From assembly GCA_023105745.1 (NCBI GenBank), contig JALGQZ010000013.1, forward strand, positions 23,508,605 through 23,572,604: DNA of 64,000 nt, read 5' to 3'. This DNA comes from Austropuccinia psidii (taxonomy: Eukaryota > Basidiomycota > Pucciniomycetes > Pucciniales > Sphaerophragmiaceae). Under the pieces are notes generated by a model. It was given only the letters and a program-made list of their open reading frames with translations. It was not told the origin of the DNA and did no database searches. Numbering within the stretch: the stretch's first letter is position 1; each line of letters starts with the position of its first letter. Below, one piece after another: positions 24,335 through 36,227 of this stretch. The position numbers were made by a program, and so were the translations under genes.

Positions 24335-24352
24335 ATTACGGCTGGGCCCCCA
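24335..24352 (-). other. Primer-binding site of element C
   Basis: The minus strand reads TGGGGGCCCAGCCGTAAT, two bases after the LTR end. It differs from E only by A for G at the 17th base. Confidence 0.7.
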
Positions 24353-25258
24353 AATGTAAGGTGTGGATATGATACTTTGATTAAAAAATCAAGTAATTTT
24401 CCTGTCCTCAAAATTTGTATAAGGTAAAAAATAATTGACAATAGTATTAAATAGTATTTTTAAGAGAAAATACACCAATTTTATTGTTTTTAATTTTTAA
24501 GTATAAAAAAATAATATTATAAAGATCTATTGTTTTACCATAAAAAAAAATTATCCAAAAATACTTCACAAGAGATATTTAAGGCTACAAAAGAAATTTC
24601 TGCAAGAGCAATTTCAATTGGAATTAATTGAGTGAAGAACTGAAAGCAATTAATTAAAGAACAAAGTCTTTAAAGAGATATTTGAAGAGAAAACATGCCC
24701 AAAAGTGACCAGAGTCAATTTGGAGACAAAGTGCCAAAGTTAACAGTGATGAAAGATGCTTTAATTCACTTATGGGGTGGTTCAAGGGGTAAAAATGATT
24801 ATAATGATTTTGTCAGGTGGCTAAAAGATTCAAAATGATATAAAAATGGTGGTTTTAATATCTTATTGATTGGTTTAACTGTGTTTAAACTAATTATAAA
24901 AGGAAAAGATTCTAACATGAAGAGAAAAGTGGGACAAAGAAGACATTCTTTTATAGCCATCAATTTTATTGCTCAAAAAGTAAATTTTACTCTTTTAGGT
25001 CGTTGAAAACACTCTGACAACAGAAAAGCCAAATACAGAACCATTGAACCCTGGTTTAGACCAAAAAGGGCTGATTTTAGGCTTTTTAGACCCTTAAATC
25101 AGCCATTACTATAGTAATACCTGGTCTAGAGCCTTAAAAAACACATCAGAATGTGTTGAAGAGACGTAAAAATCAGTTAAAACTGCTTTTGTTTAGATTT
25201 TTTAACCTAAGGGTAGTTTTACCCTCTTGGCAACAGTTAAAACTGCCCTGGTTGGTAT

Positions 25259-25263
25259 CAAAA
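25259..25263. repeat. Left target-site duplication of solo LTR D (CAAAA)
   Basis: Matches 27095-27099. Confidence 0.88.
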
Positions 25264-27094
25264 TGTGAGCCTTAGAGGTAATTTCATATACCCAAAAGAC
25301 CACAGATACAAAATTAACATATAAATATAAATAAAATAAATTTATTTATATAATTAAAAGCTAAAATAAAAATATAAATATAAAACTATATTCACAATTA
25401 AAAATTTAATTACAATTTAAAAATAAAATTACATTAAATTTTTAAATTGTAAAATTACATTTATACTTGAAAAAATTGAGTAAAAATGAATTCATAACAA
25501 AACTGTAAATAAATAAATAAATTTGGAAGAAAGTTCAATAAATATTATTATAACTTTTTATCCAAAAAATAAACATATAAAAATTATTTCACCATTGGAT
25601 TCCTCATCAAAAATCAGGTGGGGTCACCTCTGAGTGAACATTTTGTAACTCAACTCTAAATAAGCTTAAATTAAGTTTTTAGTACTTTCTGTATGAAAAT
25701 TGAAAATACTCAAAACTTTAATTTAATTCACATCACATGTAGTGTTAATCATCAAAATCTGTGTTAAAATTGAGGTGTTGTGTATATTTTAGAATTAATG
25801 AGGAATTAAAGTATTTTCAATTGAATTCAATTGAAATGTCAAAATGTGCGCTTGTATTACATAAGTGAACTTTGATTTACATATGAGGTATCAATTATTA
25901 CTGTATTGAACTGTACAACTCAATTGAATTACATATGTAAATTATAAGTATAATACATGATGAGGAATTAAAGGAAAAATAAATTGGAAAGATTAAATTT
26001 GGGGGGGAAAAGGAACTCCAGCTCTAAGGGGGAGCTAGACCCCCAAAATCCTTGCTGACAGGCGTGTGGTGTCAAAATTCACGCAAAGGTTCATCACTTT
26101 TGGCCTGGAATTGAGTTACAGGGTCTGTGGACTCAATTGATGATGAGGTTTTGATACCAACTGGGGTAGATTTAGCTGTTGCCAAGAGGGTAAAACTACC
26201 CTTAAGATAAAACAATCATAGTAAAAAACAGCTTTAACTGGTTTTCTACGCCTCTGACACACATTCTGACGTGGTTTGAAGGCTCTAGACCAGGTATTGC
26301 TATAGCAATGGCTGATTTAAGGGTCTAAAATGGCTAAAAATGGCTTTAACCAGCCCTTTTTTTGGTCTAAACCAGGGTTCAATGATGCCATAATTTGCTT
26401 TTCTGTTGTCAGACTGTTTTTCACGACTGACAAGAGTAAATTCTACTTTTGGAGTAAGAAAATTGATGGCTATAAAAGAATGTCTTCTTTGCCCCACTTT
26501 TCTCTTCATGTTAGAATCTTTTCCTTTTATAATTAGTTTAAACACTGTTAAACCAATAGATAAAAGATTCCAACAACCTTTTTTAAATCATTTTAAGCCT
26601 TTTAACCACGTGAAAAAATTATTCTAATCATTGTTTGTAACTCTTATAATCATTTTTACCCCTGAACCACCCAAAAATGAATTAAAGCATCTTTCATCAC
26701 TGTTAACTTTGTCACTTTGTATCCAAATTCACTCTGGTCACTTTTGGGTGTGTTTTTTCTTTAATATTCTCTTTAAAGGCTCTGTTCTTTAATTAATTTC
26801 TTGCAGTTCATTGCTCAATCAATTCCAATTGAAATTGCTCTTGAAGAAATTTCTTTTGTAGCCTTAAAATATCTCTTGTAGAGTATTTTTTGGATAATAT
26901 TTTATTGTTGGTAAAACAATAAATCTTTATAATATAATTGTTTTATACTAATAAAGCTATAAACAATCAAATTGGTGTGTTTTCTCTTAAAAATAATATT
27001 TCTTACTATTTTTAATTGATTTTTACCTTATACAAATTTTGAGGACAGGAAAAGTACTTGATTTTTAATAAAAGTTTCATATCCACACCTTACA
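25264..27094 (+). mobile_element. Solo LTR D (E-type, 1831 bp) inside the LTR of element C
   Basis: It begins TGTGAGCCTTAGAGG and ends CCTTACA, flanked by CAAAA on both sides. TATAAAAG is at 26471-26478. No internal region is present, so it is the product of LTR-LTR recombination. It is in opposite orientation to C. The interrupted C LTR continues without loss across the duplicated site. Confidence 0.93.
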
Positions 27095-27099
27095 CAAAA
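27095..27099. repeat. Right target-site duplication of solo LTR D (CAAAA)
   Basis: Matches 25259-25263. The C LTR resumes here. Confidence 0.88.
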
Positions 27100-27957
27100 C
27101 CTTGTCATCAATTGAGACACAGACCCTGTGACTCAATTCCAGGCCAAAAGTGATGAAAATTTGTGTGGATTTCGACATCTCATGCCTTTCAGCAAGGATT
27201 TTGGGGGTCTGGCTCCCCCTTGGACCTAGAGTACCTTCTCCCCAGAATTAATATTTCCAATTTATTTCTTCTTTAATTCCTCATCATGTGATCCACTTGT
27301 AATCTACATATACAATTCAATTGAGTTTTACAGTACACAACTGTAATAATTGATACCTTATATGTAAGTTACAGCTCACTTATGTAATACACATGCACAT
27401 TTTGACATTTCAATTGAAAATACTTCAATTCCTCATACCTTCTAAGCTACACACAACACCTCAATTTCAAAACAAAAATCAATTGTTAACACCCCATGTG
27501 GTGTGAATTAAATTAATTTTTTTAGGACTTTCAAATTTTGTACAGAAAATACTAAAAACTTAATTTAAGCTTATTTAGAGTTGAGTTACAGAAATTTACC
27601 CAGAGGTAACCCCACCTTATTTTTTTATGAAGAATCAAATGGTGAAGTGATTTTCTCATGTTTATTTATTGGAACAAAAGCTATAATATATTTTATGTAA
27701 CTTTTTACCAAAAAGATTTTAATTTCACTAATTTTATTAAAAATTCATCTTTACTTAATTTTTTCAAGTAAAAATGTATTTTCATAATTTTGAAATTTAA
27801 TGTAACTTTTATTTTGAATTAAAATGAAATTTTTATTTTTGTATTTATATTTTAATTTTTATTTTGATAATATAAATAAATTCACTTTATTTATATTTGT
27901 ATCTTATTTTGTTATTTGTGGTCTTTTGGGTATATAAAAATACCTCGAAGGCTCACA

Positions 27958-29213
27958 ATTTATATGTTTGGGCTATCCATAGAGGCACTATAAAACAAGG
28001 GATTGAGAATGTTTTGCTACTCATGGCTGGGATAATTCTTCTATAGTAGTGACTCTCAAGTGATGCCATTTTTCCAATTTATTGCACCAGCTTTATGTAT
28101 TATTATGCAATCTGAGATGTTTTTTCTGGTGGGGGATTTGAAAGTGGCATCATTTCTTGGAATTATTGCACCATATCTCTGGTTAATTGAAAAATTTGCA
28201 TTTATTATTGTATAATCTGGCTAAAGCTTCTTTTCTGAAGAAATTTTGATGATGTCATTTTCTGAAGGTAATGCACGGTTGTTGGTAGGATGAGGTGATT
28301 TTTCACATATATTGAACCATAGGTCTGTGCATATTTTGAGCTTAAGGTTGATAATTCTTTGTATTTTGGGCAACTTACCCCCCTTTATTCAATTTTCATT
28401 TTCTTAATTTTAATTTATATTTGTTGGTTTATCAGGTGTCTTTTCTTGTATTTCTATAGAGATGCTTTTAATTCTAAGTTTTTCTGAATCGTCCTATCAT
28501 AAATTTAATTTCTTTGTCTTCTGACTGTTTATTAGTAAATATTGAACTTTGTTTCTCATTATGGTGGTCCCACTTTTCTGATGGTCTTTTTGAGTATTTC
28601 CAAATCTCAGAAGAGCCTGGGTAATTTGAGTGTTACACTACCTCTTCCATTTGTAAATTTAACAGTATTATTATCTTTTTATGTTCTTTCATTTGAATAG
28701 ATAAACCATGAATTTAGGATTTTCTTATGGAATTTCTCATATTAGTGAGTTCCCATCCTTTTTAAATCAAAAAATCCTTTAAACTGGGACAAAAAAGTAT
28801 GGAATACCACAATGTAAGAGATGGACAAAAGTGATTTTGAATATATATCTAAAAGCTTATTGAAGTACTTATCATATACAGAAGTTTTAATCTTGGAGCT
28901 GAATAAGATTGATCTACCAATTAATTTATCAAAGTATTTGTTCATTTTAAGTTTAATTTTGTTTTAATGAGCTCAGAAGAAAATAACGGTGGATTTCATA
29001 AAGAAATACTGATGTTCAATAAAACGTAATGTTCACACCAAACTTCTTTATTTTGAATACAACTTAATAGATAGCTAAAAGAATAAAGGTAAGTATATAC
29101 AATAGTTAGATAGACTGATTTCTACAAGATTTCTGATCTAATAGTGGAATTATTACTCATTCCCTTATTCCCCGCTCTGTTGAAGAGAGGGATCTTTCTA
29201 CGGGAAAGAATGG
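27958..29213. other. Unannotated flank of element C
   Basis: AT-rich sequence with no convincing reading frame. The five bases ATTTA (27958-27962) should be one target-site copy of C; the partner is outside the window. It contains the imperfect tandem repeat described separately. Confidence 0.5.
28053..28295 (+). repeat. Imperfect tandem repeat, about 2.4 units of 85-105 bp
   Basis: The successive starts TGATGCCATTTTT, TGGCATCATTTCTTGG and TGATGTCATTTTCTGAAGG are each followed by AATTTATTGCACC, AATTATTGCACC and GTAATGCACGG. The first two units continue with TTATTATTGCAAT-like sequence (TATTATTATGCAATCTG and TTATTATTGTATAATCTGG). Divergence is high, so it is old. Confidence 0.5.
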
Positions 29214-29642
29214 TTATCTTCCCATTTTGATCTTAAGGGCATTTTTCTGGAAATAAGAGCTGTGTTTATTCATTCCAAGATCTTCCCTCAATATTTTATT
29301 ATGGATAATTTGTGAGAATGGTAAGCCTTCTATTTCATGTCTTGTTAATTCATCTCCCACAGGTTGTTTATTGATAATGTGAGTCCGTTTCTTTACAACG
29401 GATTCAGTTTTTTTTGCTTTGCAAAATTTGCACTGGAAGTGGGAATATGGCAAAAATGTCCATTCAATTGTTAATTTATCATCATTTTCTTTTTGTAAAT
29501 TCTCAACATTAGGTACATGATTAATTTTAAAAGGGGGATAAAGGGAGTATTTAAAGCAATACCAGGATAAGATGGTTCTTTCCAAATTTCTGCTAAGCTG
29601 ATTGTGAGCTTTAAGGGTTATTTTCAGATACCCAAATACCAC
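29214..29642 (-). CDS. Hypothetical 142-codon ORF
   Basis: No family recognised. The protein is basic and has one CKFC pair (FQCKFCKAKK), then KKRTHIINKQPVGDELTRHE, and no membrane segment. The first 14 or so codons lie in what looks like the start of a diverged LTR at 29603, so the proposed start is doubtful. It may be a fragment of an old mobile element or chance. There is no promoter or intron evidence. Confidence 0.2.
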   Translation of the reverse strand: MVFGYLKITLKAHNQLSRNLERTILSWYCFKYSLYPPFKINHVPNVENLQKENDDKLTIEWTFLPYSHFQCKFCKAKKTESVVKKRTHIINKQPVGDELTRHEIEGLPFSQIIHNKILREDLGMNKHSSYFQKNALKIKMGR

Positions 29643-31129
29643 AAAGATAAACGTAAATCTTGAAAATGAACATAATTTTTTCCTCTAATTCTAAGGGGTC
29701 AATTTAAGTATCAATAAAAAAGTTGGTACAATTTGAGAAAATTGGAAGAATGGAATTCTATTTTAGGAAAATGAAGTACAACCAAAAAAGGGGGCTGGTA
29801 AGTTCATCTAAGCCCTTAAATACTTTTACCAAATATTACCCAAGCTTACCAAGAGGGGCCAAATATATGTAAGAAAGGAAATATTTGGGAAAATTACCAC
29901 ATATTATTTAAATGAAGCTTTTGCCAAAAGAAACTTAATTAGATGATTATTTGGGTCACCAACACATTCCCTTAATTCTGTGCTAATTTCATTTTTCAAG
30001 CTAAAAAAAATGAGAAGACTCAAACCATGTGTTAATTTCCAGAATTTTTTTTCAAATTAAGGGAATGTATTTAGTAAAATACCTTCAAATAATGTGAATT
30101 TTGAAATAGTTTTATCTAGATTTTGTGGAATTTCACAAAAGGGGTCTTTTTTTGAAATCATACCTAAATGAAACTTTTGCAGCTCTTTTGGAAGACATGT
30201 TAGGAAATCAAGCTTACCAAAGTAAAAATTCATTTTTATTTTCTGAATACTCACTTAGATTGGCCTCAAAGAACATAATTAGGAAGTTTATGGAAAAAAT
30301 AAACCTGAAATGTACTTTTGTAATGGAAATAAGGGCTTTTTGCTTCAAAATTGGGTCTAGAGGAGCTAAAATGATGAGATACATACCAAAAAAATTCAAT
30401 AGGTTAAATTTGGTAATATCTCCCACATTATGAGGCTATTTCGGGAATGGAAAGGGATTTATTGTTGGTGAAGTAATCTTTTTTTTTGAAGACTGCATGT
30501 GTGGTTGAGGTGGGTCTGAAAGCAGGAATGTATACCTCATATTCCTATTTACTTAGTTCACTTACCAAGGATATAAAAAATTCCTGTACCCACATATCAG
30601 GCATATAAATTCTGAAGATATTGTCACTGCATCTGAGATATGTAGAATTGATCATAGATTTTTAAATTATCCCAACCACAAAATAGATCTTTCATTTTGA
30701 AATTATAAAGAATAAAATTAACGGAATGAATCCCAATTTTTTGAAAAAGTATATGTTTCACATCTTCTAGTGAGGAAGATGTATGATCTAATTTCGAATT
30801 GAATTTTTTTGAAATCTTAAATATATCGAAACTTATTTTATTTCAAATGGGGTTATTTCTCTTCACTGATTCATTACTTCTTCAATATCAAAGCACATAT
30901 TCATATGTCAGATTCCACTTCAACAGAAAGGCTGTATTTCGATTTTTTCAAGTTTCTATAATTCTCAAAAATGCATTTCCTCACAGTAAATGTAGAAATT
31001 ATCCTTAACCCTAATGCAAAAATCTTGATATATGTGCTTTTTTCAATTCAAAATCCTCAGGAATTAGAATTTAAAATTTAAAGATATAGCTACCTCAAGA
31101 TGATTTTACTTCCCATTATTTCTCTTACA
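29603..31129 (+). repeat. Probable very diverged LTR or LTR-like sequence
   Basis: The start reads TGTGAGCTTTAAGGG, followed by CAGATACCCAAATACCACAAAG. This parallels TGTGAGCCTTAGAGG and CATATACCCAAAAGACCACAAA of E-type LTRs. A CTCTTACATTTGGG at 31122-31135 resembles an LTR end plus PBS start. The body cannot be aligned with known LTRs here. No TSD is seen (CTGAT before; TTGGG after), and no gag or pol follows. The start is better supported than the end. Confidence 0.4.
30250..30570 (+). repeat. Dispersed repeat, copy 1 (partner near 44850-45170)
   Basis: It shares ordered blocks with 44850-45170: TTGGGT, then ATATCTCCCACATTATGAGGCT against ATATCCTACATAATGAGCCA, then TTTATTGTTGGTG against TTTATTGATGGTG, then TGTGTGGTTGAGGTGGGTCT against TGTGTAGTTGAAGTGGCTCT. 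Family unknown; it may be part of the LTR-like sequence 29603-31129. Confidence 0.4.
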
Positions 31130-34100
31130 TTTGGGTTACAAAACAGTTAGATTTTTTTAATTAATGTTCAATAACTCACACTTTGGTATTTCATGCCTTT
31201 TTGAACCAGCTGCAAGAACATCAAAGGAAAAAAATTCAAATCTCAACATTGAAGTGGTTGATTGAGGGGTTGAAAACTTAAAAGACACTTTCAAATTCAC
31301 AAAAGTTAATTAATAACACAAATAGTATTTGAAAAAGGAAGATTTTAGCATTCATTATATAAATGAAGAGGAATTTTTCATATTCTAATTAAAAATAAAT
31401 TAATCAAAATGTATTAAATAATCTATAAGCTCTTCCAAGCTAAATGATATAGTTCAGTAAAGTGAAAGTATCAGGGAATACAAAAGTACACATGAATGCG
31501 AGAAATATGGCATATTTGTATCCTAAACAGTATTTATATGATTATTTACTACTCCTGATAGAGAAATCTGGAATTATGCTAAATCTGTAAAGTTAATATA
31601 TTTAATATTAATATGTGGGATCTATAAGGAGATTTCCTAGTATATTCAGAGTGAAATCTAATACACAATGGGACCCTTGGAAACATTAATATTCAAGAAT
31701 TAAAACCTTCATGTATGTAACCTCCATAAGGGATAACCTATCTAATAAAACCCTTATAAAAATCTCCACAACGCCCTTCTTTTTTTCATGATTATATTTT
31801 CTTTTAGGGAAGAGTTTTTTCGTTATTAAAAGCTGATGCCCAAAATGGTTTTCAATTGGACAGATTTTCAAATATGTAAAGCCATGTGTGAGATAGTTTC
31901 CAATGAGATATGTGACAATCCATGTTGATTTCTATTCACGACAAATTAAAATGAAAAATGAACATTAATATTTCCACTATGAATTATTTTGTCTTATTTA
32001 CCCATTTGGGTTGGAAAAAATAAGCCATGCATTTAATATTGAGAAAAACATATTTAGAATTCTTTTGGGCTAGGATTTAGAAAAAACACAAAGAAAAAGA
32101 TTAATTTCGAATTGGATGTTTATGGCAAAATTCTTATTGCTTCAACTTTCCCAAAGAAGAACAGAAAATTGATAAAATTTACAAATCTTTCTCAAAAAAA
32201 ACTTAATTATTTTCTTTCAAAAAATCAAATTTCCTCTGCTAATTGTATTGGGAATTAAGAAAATCACAATTGAAACTCTGTTTTACAATTCCAAATATTT
32301 TGTTTTGATTTGAAAGAGAAAGGAAATTTTATTTAGTCCTATTGATTCTACTCTTTCAAAATATCAATCTCACGAATCTGAGTATTGAAATTGAATAGTT
32401 GAATCAAGTTATAATTCCTAATGAAGGTCATTTAAGTTGAAAACTCAGAAAAAAAGACTTCTTCTAAATGGGTGTTTATGAAAATGATGAAAAAATAATT
32501 AAAATCAAAATACAAATTGGAATCTTATAAATGAACTTCCATTCAACTTGACAGATCATCAAGAAAAATATTTTTCACATAAATTTATCTCAATTCACAA
32601 AAAAAGGAGCTCTTTTGGATAATTAATTGAGTTTGGTTCAAGCCCCCAGATTTCAAATATAAATATTCCCTTTTGTCTTCATAAATAATGAAATACTCTT
32701 AATTACTAAAGCCAATGGATTAATTCTTACTTTAAAAAAACAAAATTTGATTCTGAGTTATTTAACCCTGTTTTTTTATAATATAAAACTTAAAAACCCT
32801 CCTTCTGAAGCTAAAAGGAATAGTTCCAATTCTAAGAATGCAATTTTCTAGAATCTTATTCTAAAGTTTTCACGGAGCTAAAATTCACTTGACTTCATTT
32901 TTATTTGAGGGTAATGCATATGTACATTAAATTTGGACCTGATTATAAAATGAGTAACTTGAAAAAATTGATTCAACTCCACATTTATAAGAAATAAAAT
33001 GTTTTGAACATGAACGCAAAAAATAAAATAAAGAGGGATTAGTATCAATTGCTTTCATTCCAAAGAAAAATTGAATTATAAAACAAATCTGATGCAAACC
33101 TTATACAGCTGTTACTTTTTCCAATGTTCAATATCCAAAATTTTGAGAAAAAAGAAAAAACTAAGAGTTTATCTTAATATATTTGAATTCTTTCTTGAGT
33201 CTTAGTTTTTTATTAAAAGCTTTCAAGATGAAAAAATTAAATAAAGATAAGATCAATTTTTTTTAATACTTGATGTCATTTTTCCCTTTTCTTTTTCAAT
33301 TTTAAAAATAAAAAAGTTTCTTTGTTTAGTTCAGCTCACCATTTAAGATATGATAGTAAGAGAGGAAGTATTTTTATAGATTTGAGCTCAAATTACGTAG
33401 GAATTTAAGGTTAAAATTAATTTCTTTCAGTTTGATTGTGAAAACCATCAGCAGAGAATTAACAATTACAGAAAATCACTACGAATCAAATTACTTAACA
33501 TAAAAAGGAAATGACTTTAAATAAACACTCCAATTGAGGGTAATATTTTGAAATTCAATGATACTTTGATTTTTTGAAATATCTCCCCATGTATTTGTAT
33601 TTTTTATAGGAAGAAAGGATTAAACTTTGGATTGAATCATGTGAAAGATATTACCGTCCATTTGATTCTACTTGTGTGCTTTATTTTTGTTTTTCCCTCT
33701 GAGAAAAGAACAAAAAAACTGGATAAATATAATTCATATTGATTTTGCTTGATGATCAAAGTTATATTTCACCAAAACTCACCATTCTGTGAATGATAGA
33801 TAAAAATAAAAAAACACAGAAATAAAATTTGAAAAACATAAAAAAATATTACACAGTTTTTGAATTCTGAAAAGACGATAAAAATCTGAATAAAAAGAAT
33901 TAATCAAGTCAAAAAAAAGATTAGAATGTAATTTTTTTAAAATTGAAATACAAAATATAAATTCTTTTACATGAATTTTTACTCATTCAACTAATTTTGA
34001 TTTGTGGGCAATTTCAAGTTTATTATCAATTTAGAATTGAGAGAAACATATTTTACATATTTATAAGTGATTGACTGATTGAAAATTCAGAGGAAGGTGG

Positions 34101-34194
34101 GTTGTGGATGAGCCATGAGCATTGCACAATTCAAAAATTTCTTGCATTCTTTTTTCCATCTCTATTGTTGTCATACTCTTGTCAAGGGTGGTTC
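31130..34194. other. 3 kb AT-rich stretch without recognisable features
   Basis: Only short chance frames, homopolymer A/T runs and no recognisable repeat, RNA gene or coding signal were found on either strand. Confidence 0.5.
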
Positions 34195-34199
34195 TCTGT
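34195..34199. repeat. Left target-site duplication of element E (TCTGT)
   Basis: Identical to 44243-44247. Confidence 0.94.
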
Positions 34200-36003
34200 T
34201 GTGAGCCTTAGAGGTAATTTCATATACCCAAAAGACCACAAATACAAAAATAACATATTAATATAAATAAAATAAATTTATTTATATTATTAAAATAAAA
34301 ATCAAAATATAAATATAAAATTATGTTAAAAATAAAAAATTAATTACAATTTAAGAATAAAAATACATTAAATTTTGTAAGTATAAAATTACATTTATAC
34401 TTGAAAAAATTAAGTAAAAATGAAATTTTAACAAAATTGTGAAAAAATAAATAAATTTGGAAAAAAGTCAAATAAAAATTATTATAACTTTTTATTCAAT
34501 AAATAAAAACATGGAAATTATTTCACCATTGGATTCCTCATAAAAAATCAGGTGGGGTCACCTCTGAGTGAAATTCTTGTAACTCAACTCTAAATAAGCT
34601 TAAATTAAGTTTTTAGTATTTTCAATACAAAAGTTGAAAATCCTCAAAACCTTAATTTAATTCACACCACATGTGGTGTTAACCATCAATTTTTGTGTTA
34701 AAATTGAGGTGTTGTGTTTAGTTTAGAAAATATGAGGAATTGAAGTATTTTCAATTGAATTCAATTGAAATGTCAAAATGTGCGCGTGTATTACATAAGT
34801 GAACTTTGATTTACATATGAGGTGTCAATTATTACTGTATTGTACTGTACAATTGAATTGAATTACATATGTTAATTATAAGTATAATACATGATGAGGA
34901 ATTAAAGGAAAAATAAATTGGAAAGATTAAATTTGGGGGGGGAAAGGAACTCCAGCTCTAAGGGGGATCTAGACCCCCAAAAATCCTTGCTGACAGGCGT
35001 GGGATGTCAAAATTCACGCAAAAGGTCATCACTTTTGGCCTGGAATTGAGCTACAGGGTCTGTGGACTCAATTGATGATGAGGTTTTGATACCAACTGGG
35101 GTAGTTTTAGCTGTTGCCAAGAGGGTAAAACAACCCTTAAGATAAAACAATCATAGTAAAAACAGCTTTAACTGGTTTTCTACGCCTCTGACACACATTC
35201 TGACGTGGCTTGAAGGCTCTGGGCCTGGTATTGCTATAGTAATGGCTGATTTAAGGGTCTAAAATGGCTAAAAATGGCTTAAACCAGCCCTTTTTGGTCT
35301 AAACCAGGGTTCAATGATGCCATAATTGGCTTTTCTGTTGTCAGACTGTTTTTCACGACTGACAAGAGTAAATTTTACTTTTGGAGTAAGAGAATGGATG
35401 GCTATAAAAGAATGTCTTTCTTGCCCCACTTTTCTCTTCATGTTAGAATCTTTTCCTTTTATTAATTAGTTTAAACACTGTTAAACCAATCAATCAAAGA
35501 TTCCAACCACCATTTTTAAATCATTTTAATCCTTTTAACCACGTGAAAAAATTATTATAATCATTGTTTGTAACTCTTATAATCATTTTTACCCCTGAAC
35601 CACCCCAAAAGTGAATTAAAGCATCTTTCATCACTGTAAACTTTGTCACTTTGTTTCCAAATTCACTCTGGTCACTTTTGGGCGTGTTTTCTCTTTAATA
35701 TTCTTTTTAAAGACTTTGTTCTTTAATTAATTGCTTGCAGTTCTTTGCTCAATTAATTCCAATTGAAATTGCTCTTGAAGAAATTTCTTTTGTAGCCTTA
35801 AAATATCTCTTGTAGAGTATTTTTTGGATAAATTTTTATAATATTATTGTTTTATACTAATAAAGCTAGAAACAATAAAATTGGCGTGTTTTCTCTTAAA
35901 AATAATATTTCATACTATTTTTAACTGAATTTTACCTTATACAAATTTTGAGGACAGGAAAAGTACTTGATTTTTAATCAAAGTTTCATATCCATACCTT
36001 ACA
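34200..36003 (+). repeat. 5' LTR of element E (1804 bp)
   Basis: TGTGAGCCTTAGAGG to CCTTACA. A TGGATTCCTCA block is at 34530-34540 and a TATA box, TATAAAAG, at 35403-35410, followed by TTGCCCCACTTTTC. It is 25 bp shorter than the 3' LTR. The loss is one unit between direct repeats AAATTTTTA near 35832, as expected for slippage. Confidence 0.96.
35403..35410 (+). promoter_or_regulatory. TATA box of the E 5' LTR
   Basis: TATAAAAG, conserved in the E 3' LTR (43617-43624), D (26471-26478) and C (24955-24948, minus). It is the likely core promoter of the element RNA. Confidence 0.75.
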
Positions 36004-36005
36004 TT

Positions 36006-36023
36006 TGGGGGCCCAGCCGTGAT
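36006..36023 (+). other. Primer-binding site of element E
   Basis: TGGGGGCCCAGCCGTGAT, two bases after the LTR. Confidence 0.72.
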
Positions 36024-36227
36024 ATTTTACCTTTGACATATTTTTTTTACTCTTTTTAAATCTTTTTTTCTTATATTAAAAAATCTAAAAACATATAAAA
36101 AATATCTATAATTCAAAAAATCCATAAAAAAATAATTTTTTTCATATTATAAGTGAGGCTTATATTTTTTTTCCTTTTTGAAATAACCTTTTTTTACTTA
36201 ATTAATTGGCTTTTTCATTAATTTTAG

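Larger units (their letters stand above)
18276..27957 (-). mobile_element. Element C: E-type Ty3/gypsy chromodomain retrotransposon, 3' end split off by element A
   Basis: Read on the minus strand it has a 5' LTR (27957 to 24355, itself split by solo LTR D), a PBS (24352-24335), the leader and X exon, gag (from ATG at 23882), and pol down to 18276. It stops abruptly in the chromodomain-proximal tail where the LTR of A begins. The rest of pol and its 3' LTR should lie beyond the left end of A, outside the window. The gag-pol and LTR are of the same family as element E. It is the most decayed of the three nested elements. Confidence 0.93.
24355..27957 (-). repeat. 5' LTR of element C (about 1.77 kb), split by solo LTR D
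   Basis: On the minus strand it begins TGTGAGCC at 27957 and ends CCTTACA at 24355. The two parts, 27957-27095 and 25263-24355, join through the duplicated CAAAA around D. It is an E-type LTR; the TATA box TATAAAAG is at 24948-24955 on the minus strand. It is about 1767 bp after removing D and one TSD copy. Confidence 0.92.

Noticed and set aside
26300..26627. Short frames inside LTRs C, D and E (for example 26300-26545 minus, 26330-26536 plus)
   Set aside because: They fall in the promoter region of LTRs, overlap each other on both strands and have no conserved protein features.
27958..34194. tRNA, rRNA, snRNA or CRISPR-like features in the non-element regions
   Set aside because: No T-arm or A-box/B-box pairs, no conserved rRNA segments and no regular spacer arrays were seen on reading. 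A tRNA or covariance scan was not available.
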